From Cyrtodaria siliqua (taxonomy: Eukaryota > Mollusca > Bivalvia > Adapedonta > Hiatellidae): 64,000 nucleotides of DNA. The position numbers and the translations under genes were made by a program. Under the pieces are notes generated by a model. It did no database searches and was not told the origin of the DNA. It saw only the letters and a program-made list of their open reading frames with translations. This document shows, piece after piece, positions 1-13,610 of the stretch. Location: positions 184,158 to 248,157 of the forward strand of contig JAWPHD010002632.1 in the NCBI GenBank assembly GCA_037043455.1, written 5' to 3'. Positions within the stretch are counted from its first letter, which is position 1; every line of letters begins with the position of its first letter.

Positions 1-1125
1 ATTGATTATATCACCCAATGAAAAACTTGCTGCTTGAAAAGAAGTGTTTCCCGTTGTTAATGTTTTATATTGGGAAACAAATGATCGCTTTCCATGTATT
101 TTCAGTAAGCATTTTTTTTATGTACTTGTTTTCAATATTGTTTATTTGAAATGAAATAGAGTTTTTTGAATATATTGGGACATCAATGTCAGCAGTAGAA
201 TAGATGAAGGATGAAGTTTCGCCAGCGAGCGAACCCATGCGGTGCAGCGGTCTGTAGCTCCAAAGTGGAATGCCTCTGAGTTTCTGAGGCCTGTGGTATA
301 TTTGAATATGGACAGTAATGATTATGCAAGGCTTTAGTGCATATAGGGGATCCTCTCTGTGTGTGGTGGGGTCATGGCCACATCTCGGACGCTTTGATGG
401 AAAACATGCGTCGATCATTGTTTTGACCATATCACCTTGTTCACTATGACATCATAGCCACTGACACGGTGGTGTCCGTGAACTGGTACCAGTGCTGACC
501 ACTGGTTACCACTGACCTTTTGTGTCATTAACTGGACCCAATACTGACCACTGGTCAAATATGTGGCTGCTAGTGTATATCGATGTCCTCACAAGGAAAT
601 ACGCAGGATATTTCGAATACTTGGATAAGATAGTCGCGTTATCAGTAGCTTGAGCTATAGTAGTAAATTGCCAACTGGTAAACAAAATTCCTGTGGAATC
701 AGCACTGTTGAACTATTTGTACTTAGTTCACGGTTTGTTGTGCCAGCTTGGGTGAGGGGACTTCAAACCCTAAGTTCACACACATAACTGTTTTGACACG
801 AGTGTTACAATGGTCATAACTAGTCGTGATCCTGCTGGATCTTAGTACCATGGAATCGGACAAGTTTTCTCACTAACATTGCTGTCCGAGTACAGTGTAC
901 TTAAACTTTTGACTTATGTGCTATAGTAAAGTGTTGATTGTTGCAGTTTGTGATTTGGCTAAGTGTTTGTTTATAGTCACACTGTGGCGATGTCCTTTCA
1001 TTATCATGTTGGGTATTCACACATGTACTAGTAGCCTAAAATGGAGGATTTCTATAAAAGGCAATAACTCTTGACAAGATAAAAATGATTCGAATTTTAC
1101 ACAGTTTGTTCTTAATTATCCTTAT
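1..1125. other. AT-rich non-coding sequence, no gene recognised
   Basis: A minus-strand open frame at 65-430 has no recognisable domain and no convincing splice context. Around 440-550 there are local ACTGGT/ACCAGT-rich stretches. I see no helicase exon here. Confidence 0.4.
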
Positions 1126-1318
1126 TAACCCTTAACCCACTAAGCACGACTATAATAGCCTTTGCGGCCATTGTAAACTCGCAGGCAGATCAGGGTTTAC
1201 AATGTCCAGCTGCTGATCAGTCATTTCCCCCCAAAACACCCTTTGTCACATAAATGGAATGGTCTTAATTCAATGACAGAATAGTCAATTATATATATGA
1301 AGCGGCTTAAGGGTTAAA
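1126..1318. mobile_element. MITE-like repeat with TTAACCCTTA ends, copy 1
   Basis: Starts attaacccttaaccc and ends cttaagggttaaat, giving a ~12-bp terminal inverted repeat. The body (aatgtccagctgctgatcag, then cacataaatggaatggtct) recurs at 2107-2340 and 54014-54170. It is non-coding and probably a non-autonomous DNA element. Confidence 0.6.
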
Positions 1319-2106
1319 TTTGTTTTTTAGGGTTAATAATTTTTTTCCTGGGCCATTATTTCTCAAAACTTGGTGTGACGCTTAGGTTTTAGAAAAACAG
1401 AAAATATAAAAAAAAGACACTTAAAACTTTAGCTTACAGGGGATTAGGGGGCTAGTATCACTTGGGTAAAAGGTCTTAATTTAAAAGAAAGTAAAACATC
1501 TATTTAGGGTCTATTTTAGATTTACTCTTTTAGTTGTATGATAGCAACAAATCTGAAAATATTGTCCTATAACTGTGTTTTTTTTAATAAGAAAAATAGG
1601 TTATTTTGCATCAGTATTTACATGATTTCATTGTATTCCTAGAAGTGTCAACTTTAACAAGTTAACTTATTTGATGATTACGTTTTGACTTTTATCTCGA
1701 AAATGATATTATATTGTGACAGCATGAATAATTATTGTTCGTTTCAAAAACTCTTCATTCGGTCGGTAAAGAATAATTTTTTCTGAGAGGTGTTACACTT
1801 AGTGATAAATTTTCCATGAAAAAATGCACCAAATTCTTTCACAGCTACATAAATGTATGCGTATATGATATATCTTCAAGCCTGCAACATTTTAAAATGA
1901 TTTAAAATACATGAGCTGAGAAAATTGAATTTAAACTTAAAATGATTAATTACTACAGATGATTCTATACACCCTAATGCACTGTATTGAATAGGTGGGT
2001 TAGAAAGAACAAAATAAGAAACTTTTGTAGAAATTTGGTTTGTTGTTATGTATTGAACTGTGTCAACAGATTTCAAATTGCAGTGTGTCCATCTGTTGAA
2101 GATACA
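1319..2106. other. AT-rich spacer, nothing recognised
   Basis: A/T-rich sequence between two copies of the same MITE-like repeat. No exon, RNA gene or further repeat was recognised. Confidence 0.4.
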
Positions 2107-2340
2107 ATTAACCCTTAGCCTGCTATGGCCGACTGCAATGGCCGACTACAATAGCCTTTGCATCCATTGTAAACCCAGATCAGCTGCGAGTAAAAACTTG
2201 CAGTCTGATCAGGGTTTACTATGTCCGGCTGCTGATCAATCATTTCCCCCCAAAACACCCCTTTGTCACATAAATGTAATGGTCTTATAAATTCAAAAAA
2301 AGAACGGTCCATTATATATATGTAGGAGGGTATGGGTTAA
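2107..2340. mobile_element. MITE-like repeat with TTAACCCTTA ends, copy 2
   Basis: Begins aattaacccttagcc and ends gtatgggttaaac. The interior matches copy 1 with extra sequence (atcagctgcgagtaaaaact) not present there. Same orientation as copy 1, about 980 bp downstream. Confidence 0.6.
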
Positions 2341-3462
2341 ACAAGAACCAAAATGAAATATGCATCAGGAAAGTACTAATTGGGTGACAATGCACCTCAG
2401 ACAATAATAAGTATCCTAATCTCTAGTATTACCACCCTTTCCCGCCCACGCCCCCACCCAACACAACCCATATTTAAAAAACAATATTTTTTATTAAATA
2501 AATGTTTCCTTTTGTAAAATGCAGCACTCATGGGAGTAAATAACAGGGAGACTAAGGTACATGTAAATACTGCCTTAATTATAAAACGCCATATTAAGAG
2601 GGATGCAAATTAATAAAAAACAAAAGACATACCATAATTTCACCTTGTGACCACAGCAGCTTCTATTGCAGGTATTTTACGGTGCTGCTGTTACCACTCA
2701 CTGATTTCTTCTTTCCGTTTTAGTTGATATCTGAGTTTTGGAGGATGAATACTGCCGTGTCAAAAAAATGCATATTCGACTTGGATACGCTTGATCCGTA
2801 TCACAAAACGTTTACAATCTACGCCAATCGTTTTTGTTTTGTTTCACAGAGCTTGACTGTCAATGCCTGTGTTATAGGCAGTCCAGAATCTTTGTCTACT
2901 TCCCATATATCAGTTACTTGTACATTATTTATCACATTTATTCCACTGTGTCATTATTTCTCCTGCTGAATAATTGAGGTACCTGTTTAACTTCTCTATT
3001 TTCTCTTGACTTCCTCTCTAGAGGTTGAATACTAAGAAGGTTAATGCAATTCGATTTCTTTTTGATAATGTCATTTAGAAACAATGTTTTATATTACGCT
3101 GCCCACACTGCAGATAGATTAAACTTAAGCTCTCAATTACAGGATATCAGTCCTGTTTAGGCGTGTTTTATTTCATATAAATAAAGAATTTCTCTCTAGC
3201 ATTCATTTCTTGTTATCTTGTTTTCCTTAATTTTATTCAGCTTGTGAATATATCTTAAATTTAAGGTCGAAAACACAAAGATCCAACTTGTTAGGTTTAT
3301 CTTCCCAGGTTGTATGAGATGAGATGAGATGAGATGTCGGAGTAGCGGTATTTAAATGAACACCAGCAGTTTATATACCTGTAGTTTATCAATTTGCCAT
3401 GTCATAACTAATGCTCATGGCCTATTCGCTAACCGAGCGATTGAGACTTTAGAAACATCCCC

Positions 3463-3543
3463 TGACACTCTGCACAGATTCACTACCTCTGACACTCTGC
3501 ACAGATTCACTACCTCTGACACTCTGCACAGATTCACTACCTC
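3463..3543. repeat. 27-bp tandem repeat, 3 copies
   Basis: Three near-identical units of tgacactctgcacagattca plus ctacctc. It stays open in one frame only because 27 is divisible by three. Confidence 0.8.
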
Positions 3544-5182
3544 TAAAACCTGCTCAGATCTATTTACAGCAGTTTATGGTTCCATTTCTAGTGTCTGTTG
3601 ATATAGGGATAGGTAATGTTCCTCAACAATTTAGTGTAGGTAGTTCTAATTTCATCTATTGCAACAATTTATGTAAATCCATTAACACAGTTAAGAGTAA
3701 AAGTGTGTCAGATATACATTCTTGACACTCTGTGTTCTATGGTGTTAATTATGATGAAAACAGGCAGTAAAACATTTTTGTGGATTATTTAATACAGTGC
3801 CCTGCTAATGCCGTATTTACATAAAAGTTATGAAATTTTGAAATGTTTCCATGCTATTTGAACACTTTGGTATCTTGCATACTGCTAGATAGTATATCCT
3901 TGAGCTTAATTAAAGAAAATCTTTAAAATAAACATGAATAAGTATAAAACTCAATCCTTTTCGTCTAGATCTAGTATTTTATTTACCTGGATCAATTTAT
4001 TTTCATTCAAATATAGTATATATACATCACAAGATCTAATATTTAATGTTTGGGTTAAAGTCTTCAATCAGATATATTGTCATTCAAGTCAACGTCTCCA
4101 TTTTTATCGACTCCCTCGCTGCATGGTTAATAGTCTGCCGTGAGCGATGACGTAAACGGCTGTAGATTCCAGAGACGATTTTTAAATATTCCATTCCTCT
4201 ATTCGTGAAAATCTCTTAATCGACATAGTGAAGACCGTCGGTAGCGTAATTCTATTTATTATGTTTCAATCTTTTGTCCATTGTACTGAAAATTATTCTT
4301 TGTAACGCGATAAATGTTTTGTTATATTTAGCTATATTAAACAAGGTTTCATGTTTGAAAATGAATAATCACTTTTCTTTCTCAAGTGGTGTTACTTTTC
4401 TATTTACACTGTTCTATGTAACAATTTGAATTTTATCCTCTCAAATCTATTGATATAGTGTTCGTATGCAAGAGATCTCGTTTCAGATATAAAATATTGT
4501 AAATATTTAATATCTGAAATTCACACGTCCAGTAGTTAACAAACCCTTATGTATATTAAATGTGGCGGTATTGAAAATAAACAGTGATTCAATAATTTAT
4601 TGCCAAGCTGTCAGTAGATTAACGGGTCAATCAAAAGCTTTCGCCTGACGAGAATCTCGACTTAGATTAAGCCTGAATAATCATGCTAAATCCTTCTTTA
4701 TCAACACATCAATAGAGAAATAGGGGAACACACAGTGTGTAAAATATAATAAATGAGAAAACAGACTTTATATTTATTGACCTATATTCCTTCTCGATGT
4801 AATAGGTATGTTATGTTGATGTAAGAGGTCTTTTATGTCGACATCTTACAAAGTAACCTAGTTGTGCAAGATTATGCTTTCAGATTTTGGGAGATTCAAT
4901 TTTGTTATTTTAAAGTTTAAAAAGTGCATGTGTATGAATATATTATTTTAAAATTCTCAATATTTAGATACTGTCCCCTGCAAACAAATACCATATACCT
5001 TGGTTTAAACGCCCCTTAGGGCCTTGTGTTTTACAAAAAGGGGTGTTTTTATAAGGTTAGGTATAAACAAATTGCAAAAATGATTCAGTAAGCATGCTCT
5101 GCATTAAAAAAGCTTTATGGTTAAGTCCCATTTCTGAGACACCGGAAGATGTTGGGCTTTCAAACTTCACACAAGTTTACTT

Positions 5183-5279
5183 CTGCATGACAGCAGTATG
5201 GCACAGGCCTGCCAAATCTCCAGATAAAATCCTGCATGACAGCAGTATGGCACAGGCCTGCCAAATCTACAGATAAAAT
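5183..5279. repeat. 49-bp tandem duplication
   Basis: Two copies in direct succession, each containing gacagcagtatggcacaggc and ctgccaaatct, with one base difference (ctcc versus ctac). Confidence 0.8.
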
Positions 5280-7594
5280 ACAGATTCTCCAGCTTTTTCA
5301 GTAGCTCTCTGGATCTCCGGATTTAAGTATACAATCTGTTCATGATTTAACAGCTATACTTTCACAGTTTATCAGCTATTTCCCGAATTGGTCCTGTTAT
5401 GCTCCCTAGTCAGAGGAATACATGTATATACAAGTATATACAAGTGTACAAGTATATACAAGTGTCGAATCAGTGGGAGTCATCCGTGTAATACACTGAC
5501 TGAATATACAATTAACACCTAAGGACATAATTAGTTCCTTCAGTGGCATAACGACATGCGTAATGGTTTGATGTCTGTTATTTCTTTAATTGGTTAAACT
5601 AACTGAAATTGCAACTGCGAGGAACTAGCAACTCCTTGTGTGTGGTACCACTATAACAGCTGCTGCTGTGTACGATGATTATATTTTGCATACTGACGTC
5701 ATATCAAATTTGTCAAATTCATCACTGATATCGGCAGGTGCCCTCCTGATTTTTCAGGACTTCATCCGCGGTGCAGTAATTTGGTGTGCACATGCACTAC
5801 TGAAACAACGCGTTCTAATTAAATTATTTCCTGTTATCTAGGCTTTGCCTATTTCATATTACTTCTAAATGAAGTCAAAGTCGTGCACCGTAACAAATTC
5901 TTTACACGATTCTTCCATACGTACAAGGATTGTCTTTGTTGAATATCGTCTTCACTGGCGTGTCCTGCGTGATGGGGGCCCGCCATGTTTGACCGGACTA
6001 CTTTCCCACCCCATAATTCCAAGCGCCAAACACGAGAGATGATACTAGTATTGATCGAGGGCGAGAATGTATATTTTGTAGAGTTGACTTAGCATGCATC
6101 AGTCTGTGTAAGTGCACTTTCATAAAAAAACAGTTGTGGTAGAAACTAAACCAAGTCTTTCTAATTGAATCACTATGCTAATTTATTATTTTCTATAACT
6201 ATCAAACAATGCATCAACTTGTATTAAGTGCATAAATAATTTAAATTTGCGCTTTATAAAAAAATAGTGTGGAAATCAAGTCGCACGCTTAAAACTTCCA
6301 GTTAAAACGTTATTGCGCGTTTTAAACCTTAAATTTTAAAAATCTCAGGATTTTGTGTTAAAAAGTTTTGGCAGGCCTGATGGCAGTATGTTCCAGTCAA
6401 AACAATATGAATGACATTGACTCACTTTTAGATTTTGTTAATTTTCATCAAAATTTTACAATAAAGGTCCATTACTTAGATACCTGAGATGCCATACCGC
6501 TTTCGAACTTCATCCACTCTTACATTTATACCTTTGTCAATGTTCATCTTTACATTGCAGTTGCACAAACTAATGTTCTATTCATTAGCGTGTTTGGTCC
6601 TTGTCATGGTTGTGTAGATTTGTTGTTGACCTCCACACAGTTGTACAACTGATTTTTCTGAAAATGCCTTCATTTGTGTTTTGTTGAATAGGTATTTAAT
6701 ATAATAAATAAACATAAAATGAACAATAAAGCATATTATATTGTTTTATTGATGGAAGCAAATTCAACTGATTCGTTACTACCAATGATTCGATACCGCC
6801 GTATGCATGTGTGGTAGCATTATGTTTTTACCAAACTACCAAACAAAGGTCACTCATTGACAACTACTTTTTGAACTTTTTAGTTGTAAATTGGGGTCGT
6901 AGTCAAAACAGACACGCCAGGGTTCAAGATACATTTAACGTATAGGAAGAAGAAAAAGACCTACAATACAAATAACAACAAGTTCGCAACATTCTAACCA
7001 ACTCAGAACTTGACAACTTGACGTGGCATAAATAAAAGAATATCACAGAAGTGAATTAGCTAAATAAGTCATCTATCATATATGTAACCAGCGCCTGAAT
7101 ATGTGGTAGACTCAAAAGTAATATAAAGGTTTTTCGACTCTTTGCAAAGTATATAAAGATTACGTATGAGAGAACCAACGATGATGGAATGGAATGAAAG
7201 AAGAAACACATTGTTAGGATTTGGCGGGTTAATTGCTCGTGCATCTATAAACACGTGCCACTCAGGATTTCTCAAATACCACACTATGACACTCATGCTA
7301 GGTACAATACAACATGCATTATTATATAAAGACACGGACATCACTGTACAGAACAAGTCACTGACGATACAATATAAACACCGGTTTACATTTACATTAA
7401 GTCCATTATTCAGATACCAAAAGCCTTCAGTTTTCAAACTTCATACTCATCTATATGACAGCAATACTTTTCTACAAATTGACCTACTTTTTGCACTAAA
7501 GTTTTATATTAAAGTTCTTTTAATTGAGACCATTTAACTGAGATACCAAAAGTCATACAACTGAAACTGAAACTAAGGCCGTTAGAATAGCCTT

Positions 7595-8890
7595 GACCAG
7601 CAGAGCTTATGGGATGCCGAGTTGTCCGTCAGTCCGTCGTTAACTTTTGTCTCGTTAAGACGATAGGGCCTTCATTTTTCATACGATCTTTACAAAACTT
7701 TAACAGGTTGTTAATATCAATGAAAGCTTGGACACGTTCGAAAACCAGCCAGATCGGAACAGTAACAGCGGAGTTACGGCCCTTGATTTAGGTAAAAATG
7801 CTATATTGCTAAATTTTGCTTCTTTAAGATGATAGGGCCTTCATTTTTCATCCTATCTTTACCAAACGTTACCATATTGTTAATATCAATGAAAGCTCGG
7901 ACAAGTTCGAAAACCAGCCAGATCAGACCAGTAACAGCAGAGTTATGGTCCTTGATTTAGTTAAAAATCCTATATTTTGCCTCGTTAAGACGATAGGGCC
8001 TTCATTTTTCATCCTATCTTTACCAAAATTTACCACATTGTTAATATCAATGAAAGCTCGGACAAGTTCCAAAACCAGCCTTATCGGACTAGTAACAGCA
8101 GAGTTATGGCCCTTGATTTAGTTAAAAATGCTATATTTTCCCTCGTTAAGACGATAGGGGCTTAATTGTTCATCCGATCTTTACCAAACCTTATCAGATT
8201 GTTAATACCAATGAAATCTCGTTCGAAAGTTCAAAAGCCATGGCACTTGATTTAGTTAAAAATGCTATATTTTGCCTCAACACAATAGGGGCTTCATTGT
8301 TCATCCGATCTTTACTAAACTTTATCAGATTGTTAATATCAATGAAAGCTTGGACGAGTTTGAAAACCATCCATATAGGACCAGTAACAGCAGAGTAATG
8401 GCCCTTGATTTAGTTCATTTTGATTTAGTTCAAAATGCTATATTTTTGGCCTCCTTAAGACGATAGGGCCTTCATTTTTCATCCTATCTTTACCAAACTT
8501 TACAACATAGTTAATATTAATGAAAGCTCGGACAAGTTCGAAAACCAGCCAGATCGGACCAGTAACAGCGGAGTTATGGTCCTTGATTTAGTTAAAAATG
8601 CTATATTGCTATATTCTGCCTCGTTAAGACGATAGGGCCTTCATTGTTCTTCCGATCTTTACCAAACTTGATCAGATTGTTAATATCAATGAAAAGCTCG
8701 GACAAGTTCGAAAACCATTTATATCGGACCAGTAACAGCGGAGTTATGGCCCTTGATTTACTTCAAAATGCTATATTTTGCCTCGTTAAGACGATAGAGC
8801 CTTCATTTTGCATCTGATATTTGCCAAACTTTACCAGATTTTATGAAAATGTTTATTTTTTTTATTTTTTTTTTATTTTTTTTTAATTTT
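7595..8890 (+). mobile_element. DINE/HINE-like element, family A copy 1, left part (split by family B insert)
   Basis: Begins ccagcagagcttatggga, then GTCCGTC-type bases, then ~160-bp tandem core units carrying cgttaagacgatagggcc and aaaaccagccagatcgg. The first hairpin arm at the extreme 5' end is missing. It runs into an AT-rich linker where the family B element starts. The right end with the 3' hairpin is at 12131-12416. The GTCY tract, tandem core and 3' hairpin resemble DINE-1/Helentron-associated elements. That classification is inference. Confidence 0.6.
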
Positions 8891-11454
8891 TAGCTCTACT
8901 GATCAGAGATCAGCAGAGCTTATGCCGTGGTGCGGAGTCCGTCGTCCGTCTGTCCGTCTGTCCGTCTGTCTGTCTGTCCGTCTGTCTGTCTGTCCGTAAA
9001 CTTTTATTTATAGCGACTTCACAGCTGAAACTACTGGATGGATATTCATGAAACTTTACAGAAATGTTGCCCATAAAGTCTAGTTGATCCTAGCAAAAAT
9101 TCATGTTGATGTGAAATCCAAGATGGCCGCCAAAGCTAAAAATAGAGTTTTAAAATACAAGTTTGTAGCGACTTCTTCTTGAAAACTATAAGTGATATTG
9201 ATATGGGACTTTTTCTAAAATGATCAGCATGACATGATGTTGATCCTAGTCAAAAATCGTTTTGATTCAACGTTAAACATGGCTGCAAGCGGCCATCTTT
9301 GTTTACATAGAGTTATATAGTAAAAACTTGTAGCGACTTCACAGCTGAAACTACTGAATGGATATTCATGAAACTTTACAGAAATGTTGCCCATAAAGTC
9401 TAGTTGATCCTAGCAAAAATTCATGTTGATGTGAAATCCAAGATGGCCGCCAAAGCTAAAAATAGAGTTTTAAAATACAAGTTTGTAGCGACTTCTTCTT
9501 GAAAACTATAAGTGATATTGATATGGGACTTTTTCTAAAATGATCAGCATGACATGATGTTGAACCTAGTCAAAAATCGTTTTGATTCACCGTTAAACAT
9601 GGCTGCCAGCGGCCATCTTTGTTTACATAGAGTTATATAGTAAAAACTTGTAGCGACTTCACAGCTGAAACTACTGGATGGATATTCATGAAACTTTACA
9701 GAAATGTTGCCCATAAAGTCTAGTTGATCCTAGCAAAAATTCATGTTGATGTGAAATCCAAGATGGCCGCCAAAGCTAAAAATAGAGTTTTAAAATACAA
9801 GTTTGTAGCGACTTCTTCTTGAAAACTATAAGTGATATTGATATGGGACTTTTTCTAAAATGATCAGCATGACATGATGTTGATCCTAGTCAAAAATCGT
9901 TTTGATTCAACGTTAAACATGGCTGCCAGCGGCCATCTTTGTTTACATAGAGTTATATAGTAAAAACTTGTAGCGACTTCACAGCTGAAACTACTGGATG
10001 GATATTCATGAAACTTTACAGAAATGTTGCCCATAAAGTCTAGTTGATCCTAGCAAAAATTCATGTTGATGTGAAATCCAAGATGGCCGCCAAAGCTAAA
10101 AATAGAGTTTTAAAATACAAGTTTGTAGCGACTTCTTCTTGAAAACTATAAGTGATATTGATATGGGACTTTTTCTAAAATGATCAGCATGACATGATGT
10201 TGATCCTAGTCAAAAATCGTTTTGATTCAACGTTAAACATGGCTGCCAGCGGCCATCTTTGTTTACATAGAGTTATATAGTAAAAACTTGTAGCGACTAC
10301 TTCTCTGAAACTACTTGGCGGATATTCATGAAACTTTACAGGAATGTTGCTCTTGATGTCTGATTGATCCTAGAAAAATTTCAGGTCGGCCGGAAATTCA
10401 AGATGGCCGTCACAGCTAAAAATAGATTTTTAAAAAATAAGTTTGTAGCGACTACTTCTTGAAAACTATAAGTGATATTGATATGGGACTTTTTCTAAAA
10501 TGATCAGCATTACATGATGTTGATCCTAGTCAAAAATCGTTTTGATTCAACGTTAAACATGGCTGCCAGCGGCCATCTTTGTTTACATAGAGTTATATAG
10601 TAAAAACTTGTAGCGACTACTCCTCTGAAACTACTTGGCGGATTGTCATGAAACTTTACAGGAATGTTGCTCTTGATGTCTAATTGATCCTATCAAAATT
10701 TCAGGTCGGCCGGAAATTCAAGATGGCCGTCACAGCTAAAAATAGATTTTTAAAAAATAAGTTTGTAGCGACTACTTCTTGAAAACTATAAGTGATATTG
10801 ATATGGGACTTTTTCTAAAATGATCAGCATGACATGATGTAGATCCTTGTGGAAAATTATTTTGATTCGACGTTAAACATGGCTGCCAGTGGCCATCTTT
10901 GGTTACATAGAGTTATTTAGTAAAAACTTGTAGCGACTACTCCTCTGAAACTACTTGACGGATGTTCATGAAACTTCACAGGAATGTTGCTCTTGATGTC
11001 TAGTTGATCCTAGAAAAATTTCAGGTCGGCCGGAAATTCAAGATGGCCGCCACAGCTAAAAATAGATTTAAAATAAATAAGTTTGTAGCGACTACTTCTT
11101 CAAAACAATAAGAGATATTGATATGGGACTTTTTCTAAAATGATCAGTATGACATGATGTTGGTCCTTGTCGAAAATCGTTTTGATTTGACCTTAAACAT
11201 GGCTGCTTTGTTTACATAGAGTTATATAATGAAAACTTGTAGCGACTACTTCTTTGAAACTACCTGACGGATTTTCATGAAACTTCACAGGAATGTTGCT
11301 CTTAATGTCTTATTGATCTTAGCAAAATTTCAGGTCGGCCGGAAATTCAAGATGGCCGCAACGGTTAAAAATAGATTTTCAAAAAACAAGTCTGTAGCGA
11401 CTACTTCCTGAAATCAAAATCAATCAGTAGAGCTTCAAGGTCATTGACCTCTTG
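8891..11454 (+). mobile_element. DINE/HINE-like element, family B copy 1 (320-bp dimeric core repeats)
   Basis: The 5' end tagctctactgatc folds back on gatcagcagagct, followed by a long (GTCY)n tract (8937-8998). The core consists of ~320-bp units, each two ~160-bp halves that start gtagcgact. Early units are almost identical and later ones are divergent. The 3' end has atcagtagagct, then the hairpin aggtcattgacct directly followed by CTTG at 11454. It is inserted in the AT-rich linker of the family A element around it. Confidence 0.65.
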
Positions 11455-12130
11455 TTATTTTTCTTTTTTTAAAATCTTTTTTTTTAAATTATTATTATTT
11501 ATCACATAACGTCCCTTGTTAGCAGTGTCGAACACCCATTTAATATTCTGTTGTATGACACATGTGTAATACAACCTGGAATGATTTTGATTGGTTGAGT
11601 TAAACCTGTAAAACTACGCACGTTTATTAACTGAAACTATTTTATTTATTACAAATTCACCCAGATCTGAGTCATAAACTTATTATTTGCGACAGCTTAA
11701 AAAAATAATGCACGTTATTCAAAACATTGTTGTAGGTTTGTTAAAAAGTTGGCGAAAACTGCTATTTTGTAAAGAGGTAAAACACGAACTCTTTTATACG
11801 CAACGTTATGTGTGAAACGCGACGTTACGACGTCACATATTTTATGACTTTTTGGCGCTAAAGTGCGTCTGACGTCGTGGCGGTTCTATGTCCATCTGAA
11901 TTAATTTTTACTAATTTGATTGCAATGTTATGTGATAAAAAGGATCTTAAACTCGTTGCCATTCCATATAAGATTTATCAAACTCGTTATGAATTATTTT
12001 TAATTTTAACTCGCCAAAAGGCTCGTTAAAATTAAAATAATTCATAACTGGTTTCATAAATCTTATATGAAATGGGAACTCGTTTAAGATCCTCTATTTA
12101 TTTATTTAATTTTTTTTTTTTTTTTTTTTT
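11455..12130. other. Sequence between nested repeat elements, with a long palindrome
   Basis: AT-rich insert separating family B copy 1 from the right part of family A copy 1. It has no coding evidence and contains the palindrome at 11941-12093. It could be a separate TIR element nested in the same linker. Confidence 0.4.
11941..12093. repeat. Long palindrome (arms ~75 bp)
   Basis: Left arm aggatcttaaactcgt to ttaactcgcc, a 4-base loop, then ggctcgttaa to actcgtttaagatcct. Arms pair over nearly their full length. Most arm mismatches fall within ACTCG-type motifs that read in the same direction on both arms. Confidence 0.75.
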
Positions 12131-12416
12131 TTTTTTAGCTCTATGTTGGAACAGTCGGAACAGTAACAGAAGAGTTACGGCTCTTGATTTAGTTAAAAAT
12201 GCTATATTTTGCCTCGTTAATACGATAGGGCCTTCGTTTTTCATCTGATCTTTACCAAACTATACCAGAATCTTTAGTTATGGCCCTAGATTTAGTTAAA
12301 AAACTGTATTTTGCCCAAAACTTTCAAAAAAACGTAAATGGCAGTCACTCACTTCATTGATGTTATAAGAACCATGTTAGCCAGTAGAGCGTCCACAGGC
12401 CCTCTTGGGCCTCTTG
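12131..12416 (+). mobile_element. DINE/HINE-like family A copy 1, right part with 3' terminus
   Basis: Resumes after a poly-T tract with agctctatgttgga, one degenerate core unit, then gccagtagagcgtccac and the terminal hairpin aggccctcttgggcct followed by CTTG. The same right-end module follows the AT-rich linker in the uninterrupted copy at 38910-40371, which shows that 7595-12416 was once one element. Confidence 0.65.
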
Positions 12417-13426
12417 TTTTTGTATATGACTGACAGCAGTTAAGTGGGGCATCCGTGTCCCATGGACACACACATTTCTCATTGGTTTTACAATTTGAAA
12501 CCAGTTACCTGTATATACTTAAACAATAAGAGAGACAATATAAATGACATTGTTAATTCATCCATTAAGTATTGACATTGTAAGCTCTCCTTTTCTTTGT
12601 TGACAGATGATTAGTGAGTGGAATCCTGGTATACCATAGGCTGAATGTGAATTTTGTCTTAATAGACGAAAATGAAGCTTGCATCTAAACTATGATGTAA
12701 AGGGCACCATCATTTAGTACAGGAAATGGCTTTCCTTGCTAATGTCCATGATGCTTTCCTATGCTGTGTCTGCATGCATTTATATATCTTTGTAGCGATG
12801 CACACTGCTATAGTTGGGCAGAATTGTAAGGACCTGTGGTTTTAATAAATGAAATCAAGAGATGCTTTTGTTGGATGGGGAGTCAAGGTGGTGTGGGTGG
12901 GGTATCAATTTATTTTTTTTTGTTTGGGAGGTAGGGGTGGGAGGTGTGGTGGATGCGGACTGTACATACATCCAACTACTAATGGATTGACTTTGTGATT
13001 GTAAATGTTCTTAAGCATACTGAAATATCAATAGTAAAAATGTCATCAAACAATCTGATCTTGAACTTTGTTTTATTCCTCAAAAAACAAAAACAATGCT
13101 TTTGCAATAGCATCCCACTATTGCAAATAGTATCTCAATGGTTCTGGAAATGGTACTTTGGGCTATTGCTATACAATCTCGATAGTCAACCTGACCTCAG
13201 TCCTCAAAAACGTCTAATTCAGATCTGTTTGTTTCATCATTAGGGAATAAGTGAGCCTGTTCCAATGTTGCAGTGACATCAATTTTATATCCGAAATTCT
13301 TAGATCTTTCAGATTGATTTTCCTTTCTTGTATGAATGTGTTCCCATTGGTCTTTGATTTCGGGTCAGTTGGTCACAAGGGACCTGTGCATTAATATTTG
13401 AATTCCACTGAAGTTCTCACATGCAG
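12417..13426. other. Intron or flank, nothing recognised
   Basis: No exon that would supply the missing Walker A region was found. There is a G-rich stretch around 12880-12960. Confidence 0.35.
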
Positions 13427-13610
13427 TCAATTTGTTTGTTTGAATGGCAATTTACGTCATTTTTAGCACATGTTAGGCTATATATGATGGTCACTTCCTT
13501 TGTGTTAGAGGCAGACCAACCTGTTTTTCTAGCGGGAATCAAACCCACTGTGGTGAGAGGCGAGTACGTTTTTAGATGTAGGGTCTTTACTATCCCACCA
13601 TGGGTGTCGA
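13427..13610 (-). repeat. SINE-like interspersed repeat, copy 1
   Basis: Shares attttagcacatgtt, then agatggtc-like sequence and gttagaggcagacca, with 52860-53125. At its right end the complementary strand carries a degenerate tRNA B-box-like segment (cgggaatcaaaccc on +). Probably a minus-oriented tRNA-derived SINE. It ends about 160 bp before the exon A acceptor. Confidence 0.4.

Larger units (their letters stand above)
2341..7594. other. AT-rich non-coding stretch with minor repeats
   Basis: No convincing exon in either strand. It contains an ATGAG microsatellite near 3314-3336, a three-copy 27-bp repeat at 3463-3543, a two-copy 49-bp duplication at 5183-5279, and a tatacaagt-type microsatellite around 5420-5463. 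The short open frames show no domain or splice support. Confidence 0.4.

Noticed and set aside
65..430. Minus-strand 121-codon frame as a gene
   Set aside because: No recognisable domain, composition like non-coding DNA, no splice support.
3356..3601. 81-codon frame with DTLHRFTTS repeats
   Set aside because: Created by a three-copy 27-bp tandem repeat. No other support.
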